Of a stretch of DNA of 10,587 nucleotides, positions 1 to 5,975 are shown piece by piece; position 1 is the first letter of the stretch; each line of letters starts with the position of its first letter. The translations under genes were made by a program, and so were the position numbers. Source of the DNA: an uncultured Burkholderiales Genera incertae sedis bacterium (lineage in GTDB: Bacteria; Pseudomonadota; Gammaproteobacteria; Burkholderiales; Eutrophovitaceae); contig CAJQMS010000076.1 of assembly GCA_905479505.1 (NCBI GenBank), positions 1-10,587 of the forward strand, in the 5' to 3' direction. The notes under the pieces were generated by a model that saw nothing but the letters and a program-made list of their open reading frames with translations, searched no databases and was not told the DNA's origin.

Positions 1-968
1 GTCAAAACGGTGGTTACGGACTTGTTAAATTTTTCTTCCTTCTAACTTTTGCGGCAGCAATTCCCGCCATAATTTCTGGGGGAATTGCTGAGCGTGCCAG
101 ATTTTATCCTCAACTGTTCGCGAGCGCCGCTATCGTTGGCGTGGTCTATCCCTTTTTTGAAGGGGTTATTTGGAACGGTAATTTCGGATTTCAGGCCTGG
201 TTGGAAAATAGCTTTGGCGCTCCAATGCGAGATTTTGCGGGGTCTGTAGTGGTTCATGGAATGGGAGGGTGGATTGCGCTTGTTGCAGTGTTGCTCCTCG
301 GTTCCAGAAAAGGCCGTTACAAGCAAAACGGGCGGATTGCGTCTCATCCCCCGTCAAGCATTCCATGGTTAGCACTCGGAGCTTGGATGCTCACAGTGGG
401 ATGGTTCGGCTTTAATGTTATGTCCGCACAAACGGTAGACGGCATCAGTGGACTTGTGGCGTTGAATTCTCTCATGGCTATGGTCGGCGGTACATTAGCG
501 GCTCTATTTGTGGGTAGGAATGACCCCGGTTTTGTTCATAACGGGCCTCTCGCTGGATTAGTGGCGGTGTGTGCTGGGTCAGACATCATGCATCCACTGG
601 GTGCGTTGGTGACTGGTGTTATTGCCGGAGCATTATTCGTATCGTTATTTACGGCAACACAGAACAAATGGAAGATCGATGATGTGCTTGGTGTTTGGCC
701 TTTGCATGGGCTTTGCGGAGCTTGGGGAGGAATAGCGGCTGGTATCTTTGGTTTAGAGAGTTTGGGTGGTATGGGTGGTGTTTCCTTTGTTTCTCAATTA
801 ATAGGGACTTTAGCGGGAATTTTGGTAGCGCTGATTGGTGGTCTTGTAGTGTATGGGGCCATCAAGGCGGCTGTAGGCATTCGCCTGAGTGAGGAGGATG
901 AATACATGGGTGCTGATTTGGCAATCCATAAGGTGTCTTCTTCGCCCGATAATGAATCAAGTTGGTAG
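1..968 (+). CDS. amt: Amt-family ammonium transporter, C-terminal part (5' end outside window)
   Basis: Inner-membrane channel that brings ammonium/ammonia into the cell. The reading frame is open from base 3, so the N-terminus lies to the left; 321 residues are visible of a family usually 400-450 long. Seen: the SGGIAER motif near the left edge, DFAGSVVVH with the first pore 'twin' histidine (codon 255-257), the helix GWFGFN, and VWPLHGLCG with the second twin histidine (codon 705-707). Hydrophobic helices are regularly spaced throughout. The cytoplasmic tail (RLSEEDEYMGADLAIHK) resembles the C-terminal tail of Amt proteins that couples subunits of the trimer. A short Ser-rich extension ends at TAG. 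No glnK gene follows; the next gene is convergent. Whether a glnK lies upstream cannot be seen. Family assignment is very secure; transport specificity is inferred from the family. Confidence 0.95.
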   Translation, partial: QNGGYGLVKFFFLLTFAAAIPAIISGGIAERARFYPQLFASAAIVGVVYPFFEGVIWNGNFGFQAWLENSFGAPMRDFAGSVVVHGMGGWIALVAVLLLGSRKGRYKQNGRIASHPPSSIPWLALGAWMLTVGWFGFNVMSAQTVDGISGLVALNSLMAMVGGTLAALFVGRNDPGFVHNGPLAGLVAVCAGSDIMHPLGALVTGVIAGALFVSLFTATQNKWKIDDVLGVWPLHGLCGAWGGIAAGIFGLESLGGMGGVSFVSQLIGTLAGILVALIGGLVVYGAIKAAVGIRLSEEDEYMGADLAIHKVSSSPDNESSW

Positions 969-1007
969 ATAAACGCCACTTAATATTTTTTGTCTAGGAG
1001 CGTTTAT
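969..1007. terminator. Inverted repeat between convergent amt and NUDIX genes
   Basis: A perfect 8-bp inverted repeat, ATAAACGC (969-976) and GCGTTTAT (1000-1007), lies across the junction of two convergent genes and overlaps the last codons of the NUDIX gene. The 23-nt loop contains a T run (986-991). Position suggests a shared termination structure, but the long loop and the lack of a T run after the stem make this weak. Confidence 0.3.
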
Positions 1008-1551
1008 GTAGTTTGGTGATGTCAATCGTTTCTGTATACAAATCAAAACTCCCTTCGTGTTTTGATTTGTAATATTGTTTCAAAGACCTCTTAATGGCCG
1101 CAAAGGCGATGTCATCCCACGGGATTGAAGCTTCTTCAAATAAGGCGACTTCAGAACTCTCGGAAGTGGGAGAAAAATTATCATCACTGAGCTTAGCGCG
1201 ATACAAAAGGTATATTTGATTAATGTGAGGTATATCTATTAGCGAAAAAGCGTCGATGATGGTGGCCGATGCATTTGTTTCTTCTTTGGTCTCTCTGAGC
1301 GCACCCTGTTGGGTCGTCTCATTATTTTCTAGGAATCCTGCTGGTAGCGTCCAAAAACCCAAGCGTGGTTCTATCGCTCGCCTACAGAGCAAGACCTTGT
1401 TTTCCCATTCGGGTATGCATCCAACGATGACTCTTGGATTTTCATATTGAATGAAATTGCAACTCTCGCATGTCGCTCGAGGTAGATTGTCACCGTCGGG
1501 TACTTTAATGGTAATGGGATTTCCGCACTGATTACAGTATTTTATGGTCAC
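994..1551 (-). CDS. Zinc-ribbon NUDIX hydrolase (NUDT23-like nucleotide pyrophosphatase)
   Basis: Cytoplasmic hydrolase of nucleoside diphosphates linked to another moiety. Domains: an N-terminal zinc ribbon with CNQC (C6, C9) and CESC (C28, C31), then a NUDIX fold with the box at residues 72-94: G72, E78, R86, E87, E90 and E91 are in place, so the Mg-binding helix is intact. The box's penultimate Gly is Asn93 and the first hydrophobic position is Thr88, small departures from consensus. The stretch VGCIPEWENKVLLCRRAIEPR with the following WTLPAGF is typical of the group that includes plant NUDT23 (an FAD/ADP-ribose pyrophosphatase), so FAD or ADP-ribose are reasonable but unproven substrates. 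The start is GTG, with an AAAGAGA-like ribosome site a few bases upstream. Length of 185 residues is normal for the family. It is convergent with amt and divergent from the next gene. Confidence 0.85.
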   Translation of the reverse strand: MTIKYCNQCGNPITIKVPDGDNLPRATCESCNFIQYENPRVIVGCIPEWENKVLLCRRAIEPRLGFWTLPAGFLENNETTQQGALRETKEETNASATIIDAFSLIDIPHINQIYLLYRAKLSDDNFSPTSESSEVALFEEASIPWDDIAFAAIKRSLKQYYKSKHEGSFDLYTETIDITKLHKRS

Positions 1552-1683
1552 GCTATTTCTCTTTGTCAGATACCTCGGTCATATGTAACTATGGCACATT
1601 CAGTTAGGTTCTTACCTTTTATTTTGCTAAATGGTAATGTTATTCCAATTGGTTTTTTATTTTAAGTCGTTTAATCATAGGTT

Positions 1684-2064
1684 ATGTTCCGTAAATATTT
1701 AAAAAACTTTGCAGTAGTTTGCTTACTGTCGATCGTGACAATAGTGAGCGCCGAGGAAATTCCGAATCAACACGTCGGGACTTGGTCCGGTGCATGGTAT
1801 GAAGGTATGACAAGTGGAAAACTATGGGTTACTTTTAAGCTTGGTGGGCACGGCTCCATTCGATTTACCAATTTAGATAAATTTGGGGTGTCAGAAACCA
1901 CAATGTCGTCATTACATTTTTTTGAGAAAGGTGTTAATTTCTCAGCTAATGGGGAGGGCATTCATGACTTTGTAAGTCGGGCGGCCTTTATAGATAAAAA
2001 CACCCTAAAGGGTAAGGCTGAATTTGACGGGTTAGCCGTTACTTTTCGATTATCTAAAGAATAG
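1684..2064 (+). CDS. Small exported protein of unknown function
   Basis: I do not recognise this 126-residue protein. It starts with a clear Sec signal peptide: basic MFRKYLKN, hydrophobic core to about residue 20, and likely cleavage after IVSA, leaving a mature protein of about 103 residues starting EEIPNQ. The mature part has alternating short hydrophobic stretches (GTWSGAWYEG, KLWVTFKLG, GSIRFTN, LKGKAEFDG, AVTFRLSKE), a pattern suggesting a small lipocalin- or beta-barrel-like all-beta fold; there are no cysteines after the signal peptide. The ribosome site is weak (TAGG close to the ATG), so the start rests mainly on the good signal peptide. It stands alone: divergent from the NUDIX gene, convergent with the cytochrome c. 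A periplasmic location is inferred. Confidence 0.6.
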   Translation: MFRKYLKNFAVVCLLSIVTIVSAEEIPNQHVGTWSGAWYEGMTSGKLWVTFKLGGHGSIRFTNLDKFGVSETTMSSLHFFEKGVNFSANGEGIHDFVSRAAFIDKNTLKGKAEFDGLAVTFRLSKE

Positions 2065-2112
2065 ACAGCTAATCAGGGCCAGTCGCGCTGTAGAAATTGA
2101 TAGCTTTAATGT

Positions 2113-2499
2113 TTAAAGTTCGACGTCAGGTAATGCTTTAATGTAGTCTGCGAGCGCTTCAATTTGCCATGGTTTGAGTTGTTTTCTAAAGCCTGGCATT
2201 GGGCTTTTTCCATAAGCAATTTGTTCGATTACTTTTTCTTTTGTTTTGTCTGTGCCTGACAAGCGTGGCCCATCTGCTGCCTTAAGTCCGTATCCCTGAT
2301 GACACCAACTGCACCTGGAAGCAAACAGTCGTTTGACGGAAAAATTTTCTTTGTACTTAAAATACGTCGGATTGATTTCGGCTGCTGCGATATCTGTTAC
2401 GTCTTCCTCTGAATGAGCAATTGATACATTTAAAAGTAAGGCGAAAAGCGTAATAAAAACTACACGAACAATCGAGGTTAGCGAAACGTAACTCAACAT
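2113..2499 (-). CDS. Small periplasmic cytochrome c, probable electron acceptor of the PQQ dehydrogenase
   Basis: Single-haem c-type cytochrome of 128 residues. I start it at the ATG ending at 2499, not at an in-frame ATG 12 codons earlier, because AGGAGA sits 5-6 bases upstream and the protein then begins directly with a signal peptide (MLSYVSLTS, hydrophobic core, IAHS|EED). Haem attachment is CSWCH (C63, C66, H67); the likely sixth ligand is M101 in KSPMPGF, followed by a C-terminal helix (EALADYIKAL) usual for class I cytochromes. It lies downstream of the PQQ dehydrogenase on the same strand, the arrangement seen for mxaG, xoxG, exaB and pedF, so taking electrons from PQQ towards the terminal oxidase is the likely job. 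A strong terminator separates the two genes, so it may partly use its own promoter. I cannot tell which named cytochrome it equals. Confidence 0.85.
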   Translation of the reverse strand: MLSYVSLTSIVRVVFITLFALLLNVSIAHSEEDVTDIAAAEINPTYFKYKENFSVKRLFASRCSWCHQGYGLKAADGPRLSGTDKTKEKVIEQIAYGKSPMPGFRKQLKPWQIEALADYIKALPDVEL

Positions 2500-2575
2500 A
2501 TGATTCTCCTGCATAAGAAGGCTTCTGAATTCCAACGAATTTTAAATTATTTTTACATTTTAATAAAGCGTTAGT

Positions 2576-2604
2576 AAAAAAAAATGGGCGGGTTACCCCG
2601 CCCA
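2576..2604 (-). terminator. Intrinsic terminator after the PQQ dehydrogenase
   Basis: On the minus strand a perfect 7-bp GC stem (GGGCGGG 2586-2592 with CCCGCCC 2597-2603, plus one A-T pair) with a 4-base loop is followed by a run of nine T (the A run 2576-2584 on the plus strand, preceded by one A at the stem foot). It lies about 55 bases past the dehydrogenase stop and about 80 bases before the cytochrome c start. This is a textbook rho-independent terminator. Confidence 0.88.
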
Positions 2605-2656
2605 AATTCCGATACATTTCGACTAAATTACTGTCGATTTTTTAGATCAAGTCACC

Positions 2657-4420
2657 CTAAAGTGCGTAGACCATTAAAGTGCCTGTATCAGTTGACATCG
2701 TGTCGAAAGGAGCGCCAAACAATCCAGGGTAGTTACCTGCGACGTGAGAACCCCATCCGGTTACAACGGCAACGTATTGCTTGCCATCAACCATGTAGGT
2801 GATAACACCGCCGTGGGCACCAGTCCCCATGTTGGTTTGCCATAGTAGTTTTCCAGACTTTGCATCTCGAGCGTCAAACATACCGTCTGCGCCAGGAACA
2901 AAAACCAGATCTCCACCGGTGGACAGAAGAGAAGCAAGTACTGGGTACTTGTACTCAACGCGCCATTTCATCTTTCCGGTTAACGGATCACGAGCCTGAA
3001 GTGTTCCGTAGGCCGCATCAACTGGAGTGCCGTCAGCTTTTTGCTTCGGAGCTTTAGATGTCCATGATGCACCGAAATAAGCTTGTCCGGAGAAATCATC
3101 TGGACGCTCAGGGTTTACAACCTCGATATCAAAACAGAACTCCTGTGTGAGCATGAAGTGCGTGTTTCTCTTAGGGTTATAAGCACCGGTGTTCCAAGAG
3201 ATAGCGCCGTCAATGGCTGGACATACGTCAGAGTGCTTACCTTCTGGTAATTCACGACGACCGACCAGACGACCTTCTTTGGTTACGCCTTTGATGTAGT
3301 TGTAAGTCTCACCAATCATGTAAGCGTTATTAACCGCTAACTCGTTACCACCACCAACTGAATCAGCATCGTAGACAAAAATGATACCGCCCTTGTTTGG
3401 GTGAACCATGTTTCTCTTGCCATCTTGCTCGATCATTAAGAACTCACCCACTGCTGAGTCGAAGTCCCATGCGTCGTGTGGCATTTCTTGGAAATATGCT
3501 GATAATTCGCCACTATCTGCATCAAGAACGACTACTGATGAACTATATAAGTTAGTGCCAGGACGTGGTCCATCATTCATCCAATCACCGCCAATATAAT
3601 CGTAATCAGGTGCTGGGTTAGCTGTTCCCCACCAAACCGTATTGGTTGCCGGATCATAACTACCAGTCATCCAACCACCGCCACCACCGATTTTCCAAGA
3701 GTCGTTACCCCAAGAATCACGTGAGCGCTGATCGCCGCCGATGGTGTCGAATTGCCAAGCAACTGACCCACTTTTCGCATCAACTGCGTAAATTGGTCCA
3801 CAGCAACCTGCAAGCTCACCACCGTTTGCGCCGAGGATGACCATGTCCTTAACGATAACTGGAGCTCCTGTAAAGCCCTTGTTACCTTTGGCCACAGACA
3901 TGATCTCATTATCCCAAACAACGTCACCGGTTTTCGCGTTTAACGCGATTAGGCGGCCGTCAGTGGTTCCCATGTAAACATTGCCATGACCTATCGCTAA
4001 TCCACGGTTGTAAGGGTTGTAAAAAGTACCCTCGGCACGTTCTACATCGATCTTCGCAGCGTGTTGCCAAACTGGAGCACCAGTGGCGCCGTCAAGCGCC
4101 CAAATCGTTCCTGATGTCGTAGTGTAGTAAACCATGCCATCAACCGCGAGAGGGAAGCCTTGAATGCCTCGCTTGGTCGCAGACGGATTGTGCTGCCATG
4201 CAAGTTTCAAGTTTTTAACGTTCCGAGTGTTAATTTGCTTCAATCCACTATGGTGATGACCGGTGAAATCTTTGTGGTACATCATCCAATTAGCGTCATC
4301 ATTTTGCGCGTTCAGTAAGCGGTCCCAAGTGACATCAGATGCCATGGCTTGGGAAGCGAAACCGACAAACGCAACGGCTGTAATTGCCTTAACGGCAGCC
4401 GAGGTTGTCCAACTAGTCAT
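2657..4420 (-). CDS. PQQ-dependent alcohol dehydrogenase, lanthanide-type (XoxF/PedH-like active site)
   Basis: Periplasmic quinoprotein that oxidises primary alcohols and passes electrons to cytochrome c. Start at 4420, not an ATG 27 codons earlier: GAGGAGAG lies just upstream and the protein then begins with a signal peptide (MTSWTTSAAV...SQAMAS|DVTW). Length of 587 residues fits the eight-bladed propeller family; repeated TGxxxW-type blade motifs (e.g. ALDGATGAPVW, LNAKTGDVVW, RDAKSGKLLW) are visible. Predicted metal ligands are E202, N268 and catalytic D319. D321, two residues on (WDFD), is the extra Asp that marks lanthanide-using enzymes; calcium types have Ala or Ser there. K343 replaces the Arg of MxaF. 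C400 and C429 match the spacing of the structural disulfide 386-415 of methanol dehydrogenase. The usual vicinal Cys pair (MxaF 103-104) is Phe-Tyr here, while GCCGP (C206-C207) follows E202. Substrate (methanol, ethanol or other) cannot be read from sequence. Confidence 0.92.
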   Translation of the reverse strand: MTSWTTSAAVKAITAVAFVGFASQAMASDVTWDRLLNAQNDDANWMMYHKDFTGHHHSGLKQINTRNVKNLKLAWQHNPSATKRGIQGFPLAVDGMVYYTTTSGTIWALDGATGAPVWQHAAKIDVERAEGTFYNPYNRGLAIGHGNVYMGTTDGRLIALNAKTGDVVWDNEIMSVAKGNKGFTGAPVIVKDMVILGANGGELAGCCGPIYAVDAKSGSVAWQFDTIGGDQRSRDSWGNDSWKIGGGGGWMTGSYDPATNTVWWGTANPAPDYDYIGGDWMNDGPRPGTNLYSSSVVVLDADSGELSAYFQEMPHDAWDFDSAVGEFLMIEQDGKRNMVHPNKGGIIFVYDADSVGGGNELAVNNAYMIGETYNYIKGVTKEGRLVGRRELPEGKHSDVCPAIDGAISWNTGAYNPKRNTHFMLTQEFCFDIEVVNPERPDDFSGQAYFGASWTSKAPKQKADGTPVDAAYGTLQARDPLTGKMKWRVEYKYPVLASLLSTGGDLVFVPGADGMFDARDAKSGKLLWQTNMGTGAHGGVITYMVDGKQYVAVVTGWGSHVAGNYPGLFGAPFDTMSTDTGTLMVYAL

Positions 4421-4605
4421 ATCTCTCTCCTCAAAATTTAAAAAGATTAATTTATGTATTCGCGAATATATAAAATAATCAATACGATTTTCGGAATGCA
4501 TCCGTGTCCAATTTCTAACGAATTGATACCTAGGTGAAACGCAATCTTTTGAAAACCTACAATCAATTTAAACCTAGTAAGTATCGGTTTCAATAGCTTT
4601 ATTTT

Positions 4606-4636
4606 AAAACATGATGTTTTTAAGTCACTTTATAAT
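4606..4636 (+). promoter_or_regulatory. Candidate promoter: TATAAT box with palindromic operator over the -35 position
   Basis: A perfect TATAAT hexamer (4631-4636) lies 10 bases after a perfect palindrome, AAAACAT-G-ATGTTTT (4606-4620). With normal spacing the -35 hexamer would fall inside the palindrome and no good TTGACA is present there, the layout expected of a promoter governed by a DNA-binding protein. Transcription would begin near 4643, just ahead of a short ORF with a good ribosome site. The regulator is unknown. Confidence 0.45.
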
Positions 4637-4669
4637 GTCTAAAATTTTGATCATTTCAAGGTGGTCGTA

Positions 4670-4714
4670 ATGACTCGCGATTTTGCAATGCAATATAGTC
4701 GCTCGGTGTTTTAG
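4670..4714 (+). CDS. Possible 14-residue leader peptide
   Basis: ATG at 4670 opens a 14-codon frame (MTRDFAMQYSRSVF) ending at TAG 4712-4714. AAGGTGG, one base from the ideal Shine-Dalgarno, lies about six bases upstream, and the TATAAT box at 4631 would place the transcript start about 27 bases before the ATG. The stop codon falls in the loop of a 7-bp hairpin (4698-4722). Such a layout is seen in translated leader ORFs, but a 14-codon frame can arise by chance. It is not a PqqA precursor: the Glu-x3-Tyr core is absent. The function is unknown. Confidence 0.3.
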   Translation: MTRDFAMQYSRSVF

Positions 4715-4730
4715 TGAGCGACTCGCGTCG
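4698..4730 (+). other. Overlapping, mutually exclusive hairpins
   Basis: GTCGCTC (4698-4704) pairs perfectly with GAGCGAC (4716-4722) over an 11-nt loop. The right arm overlaps a second small hairpin, CGAC (4719-4722) with GTCG (4727-4730) over a TCGC loop, so only one can form fully. GACTCGCG also occurs as a direct repeat at 4672-4679 and 4720-4727. No T run follows, so this is not an ordinary terminator. A leader switch or protein-binding site is possible. Confidence 0.35.
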
Positions 4731-4814
4731 TTGTATTTGTATGTGCTACTTTGTGTACTTATCTGTGGATCCAAAAGACAAATACGGCATCACTTTCATG
4801 TGATCAAAACAAGG

Positions 4815-4854
4815 TATATAAAAATATTTATATACTTATAAACATATACTTATA
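4815..4854 (+). repeat. AT-rich inverted and tandem repeats at the ferredoxin start
   Basis: TATATAAA (4815-4822) and TTTATATA (4827-4834) form an 8-bp inverted repeat. It runs into two direct copies of ATATACTTATA (4830-4840 and 4844-4854) with a 14-base period; the second copy ends on the first base of the ferredoxin ATG. The run occupies the place where a ribosome site would be expected, and none is visible. Confidence 0.5.
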
Positions 4855-5156
4855 TGAATAAGCTTGATTTGATAAAGCAACCATCCGACTTTTTAGTGAC
4901 ACTTGCGACTAGTGAACAAAAAGTAGTGGTTAAATCAGGTGAGTCTCTATTGTCAGCACTTTTGCGACACGGCATTATTTTCCCGTATTCTTGCCAAAGT
5001 GGTGACTGCGGTAAGTGCAAGTGTAAATTAATATGCGGCGACGTTAGGTTAGATATTTATTCTGAAACTGCATTGTCAGGTATGGATTTTAAGGACGGAT
5101 ACATACTCGCTTGTCGGGCTAAGCTTTTTTCTGACATCACGATTGTCTATCTCTAG
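4854..5156 (+). CDS. Stand-alone plant-type [2Fe-2S] ferredoxin
   Basis: Small electron-transfer protein of 100 residues. The cluster motif is complete: C47-x4-C52-x2-C55 in PYSCQSGDCGKC and C87 in ILACRAK. These surroundings are closest to the ferredoxin domain of oxygenase reductases of the phenol-hydroxylase or hexulose-dehydrase-reductase type, where an FAD/NAD(P)H domain normally follows. Here the gene ends right after the ferredoxin fold at TAG, so it is either a true free ferredoxin or a reductase shortened to one domain. Two further cysteines (C57, C61) lie close to the cluster. No Shine-Dalgarno is visible before the ATG, so the start is uncertain, but no later start would keep the first beta strand. 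It precedes the FAH-BKACE-PdxA operon by about 100 bases with a hairpin between. No oxygenase partner is in the window. Confidence 0.85.
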   Translation: MNKLDLIKQPSDFLVTLATSEQKVVVKSGESLLSALLRHGIIFPYSCQSGDCGKCKCKLICGDVRLDIYSETALSGMDFKDGYILACRAKLFSDITIVYL

Positions 5157-5189
5157 CGTATGTGAAACGCTAGAGGGCTGAATATTTTT
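5151..5189 (+). terminator. Hairpin across the ferredoxin stop codon, candidate terminator
   Basis: A perfect 9-bp stem, CTCTAGCGT (5151-5159) with ACGCTAGAG (5167-5175), loop 7, includes the TAG stop of the ferredoxin. A run of five T (5185-5189) begins nine bases after the stem, a little far for an ideal intrinsic terminator. It may separate the ferredoxin from the operon downstream, or protect the 3' end. Confidence 0.5.
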
Positions 5190-5260
5190 CGCTCTGTGTA
5201 ATAATCGCCAAATATTATTTTTTCTTAATGTCAATGTCCTAAAGCATAGGAAGAATTTTT

Positions 5261-5956
5261 ATGACTTCAAATCAACTTGCCTTTCCGGCTGGGGCTCGAA
5301 AACTGATTCCAATTAGCGGGGATCGAAAAAGCTTTCCTGTTAACAGGGTTTTTTGTGTGGGCCGGAATTATGCTGAACATGCTCGTGAGATGGGAAATGA
5401 CCCTGATCGAGATCCTCCTTTCTTTTTCCTCAAAACGCTAGATGCGTTAGTGCCAGGAGGTGGTCCAGTTCGCTATCCTAGAATGACAAAAGAGTTACAT
5501 CATGAAATTGAAATGGTGGTGGCTATTGGTTCGCCCGGAGCCGATGTTAGCCCCGAGCTGGCGATGCAGCACGTCTTTGGCTATGCAGTCGGACTTGATT
5601 TGACTCGCAGAGATTTGCAGGCAGAAGCGAAGTCATTGAAACGGCCTTGGGATTTTGGCAAATCCTTTGAGCAAGGAGCGCCGATTACCGCGATTACTGA
5701 GGTCAATGATTGTGGAGATATGTCAAAGGGAGAAATATCATTATCTGTTAATGATAAAGTTCGGCAGTTGGGAAATTTAAACGAGATGATCTGGGATGTG
5801 CCGGAAATCATTGCCTATCTGTCAAGATTTTATTATCTGGAGGCAGGGGATTTAATTTTCACAGGAACTCCGGCTGGGGTCGGCCCTCTCAATTACGGAG
5901 ACCAACTCATTGGTCGCGTCGATGGGCTTTGTGATTTGTCGGTCAACATAATTTAA
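5261..5956 (+). CDS. Fumarylacetoacetate hydrolase (FAH) family protein, fumarylpyruvate-hydrolase-like
   Basis: Cytoplasmic metal-dependent enzyme that cleaves a C-C bond in acylpyruvates, or decarboxylates or hydrates keto acids. Seen: VGRNYAEHAREMGND (33-47) with GRNY and the catalytic-type H40, PPFFFLK (52-58), and the metal-binding HHEIEMVV with E82 and E84, and D113 in GLDLTRRDLQ; GTPAGVGP (202-209) closes the active site. The 231-residue length and PPFFF/RRDLQAEAK signatures match the fumarylpyruvate or acylpyruvate hydrolase branch (NagK-like) rather than the longer human-type FAH. KTLDA replaces the more usual KPADA after PPFFF. The start has AGGAAGA about seven bases upstream. It is the first gene of an operon with a BKACE and a PdxA-like enzyme, 19 bases ahead of the former. 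The gentisate genes that normally accompany NagK are absent here, so the actual substrate may differ. Confidence 0.85.
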   Translation: MTSNQLAFPAGARKLIPISGDRKSFPVNRVFCVGRNYAEHAREMGNDPDRDPPFFFLKTLDALVPGGGPVRYPRMTKELHHEIEMVVAIGSPGADVSPELAMQHVFGYAVGLDLTRRDLQAEAKSLKRPWDFGKSFEQGAPITAITEVNDCGDMSKGEISLSVNDKVRQLGNLNEMIWDVPEIIAYLSRFYYLEAGDLIFTGTPAGVGPLNYGDQLIGRVDGLCDLSVNII

Positions 5957-5975
5957 AATGGAATTGGACTTTTAG

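Larger units (their letters stand above)
4421..4853. other. 433-base intergenic region between divergent PQQ dehydrogenase and ferredoxin genes
   Basis: AT-rich region with no recognisable full-length gene on either strand. It should hold the leftward promoter of the dehydrogenase and the rightward promoter of the ferredoxin. Visible elements: the dehydrogenase Shine-Dalgarno at the left edge, a 12-bp palindrome TATTCGCGAATA (4457-4468), three copies of ACCTA (4528, 4555, 4572), the 15-bp palindrome and TATAAT box listed separately, a 14-codon ORF, an overlapping pair of hairpins around 4698-4730, and AT-rich repeats at 4815-4854. No riboswitch class was recognised. Confidence 0.6.

Noticed and set aside
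1645..1652. CCAATTGG palindrome before the small exported protein gene
   Set aside because: An eight-base palindrome without other promoter signals is not enough to call an operator.
3667..3927. Second minus-strand frame and opposite-strand frames inside the PQQ dehydrogenase
   Set aside because: They overlap a strongly conserved enzyme in other frames and show no recognisable domain.
4528..4576. Three ACCTA copies upstream of the PQQ dehydrogenase
   Set aside because: Five-base copies at uneven spacing (27 and 17) in an AT-rich region are expected by chance.
4647..4660. TTGAT followed by TCAA, resembling an FNR/Anr box
   Set aside because: The second half-site and the four-base spacer do not match TTGAT-N4-ATCAA.
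4714..4803. Open frame ending ATG 4741-TGA 4803 (MCYFVYLSVDPKDKYGITFM, with further open codons upstream)
   Set aside because: Looks faintly protein-like, but there is no ribosome site, it overlaps the hairpin, and it is too short and in another frame from the ferredoxin; I cannot link it to any family or call it a pseudogene.
4789..4804. ATCAC-N6-GTGAT inverted repeat resembling a CRP site
   Set aside because: The half-sites are in the reverse order to the CRP consensus TGTGA-N6-TCACA, so it is not a CRP box.
5201..5220. AATAAT/ATTATT stem with a following T run before the FAH gene
   Set aside because: A stem of only A-T pairs with an 8-base loop is too weak to call a terminator beside the better hairpin at 5151.
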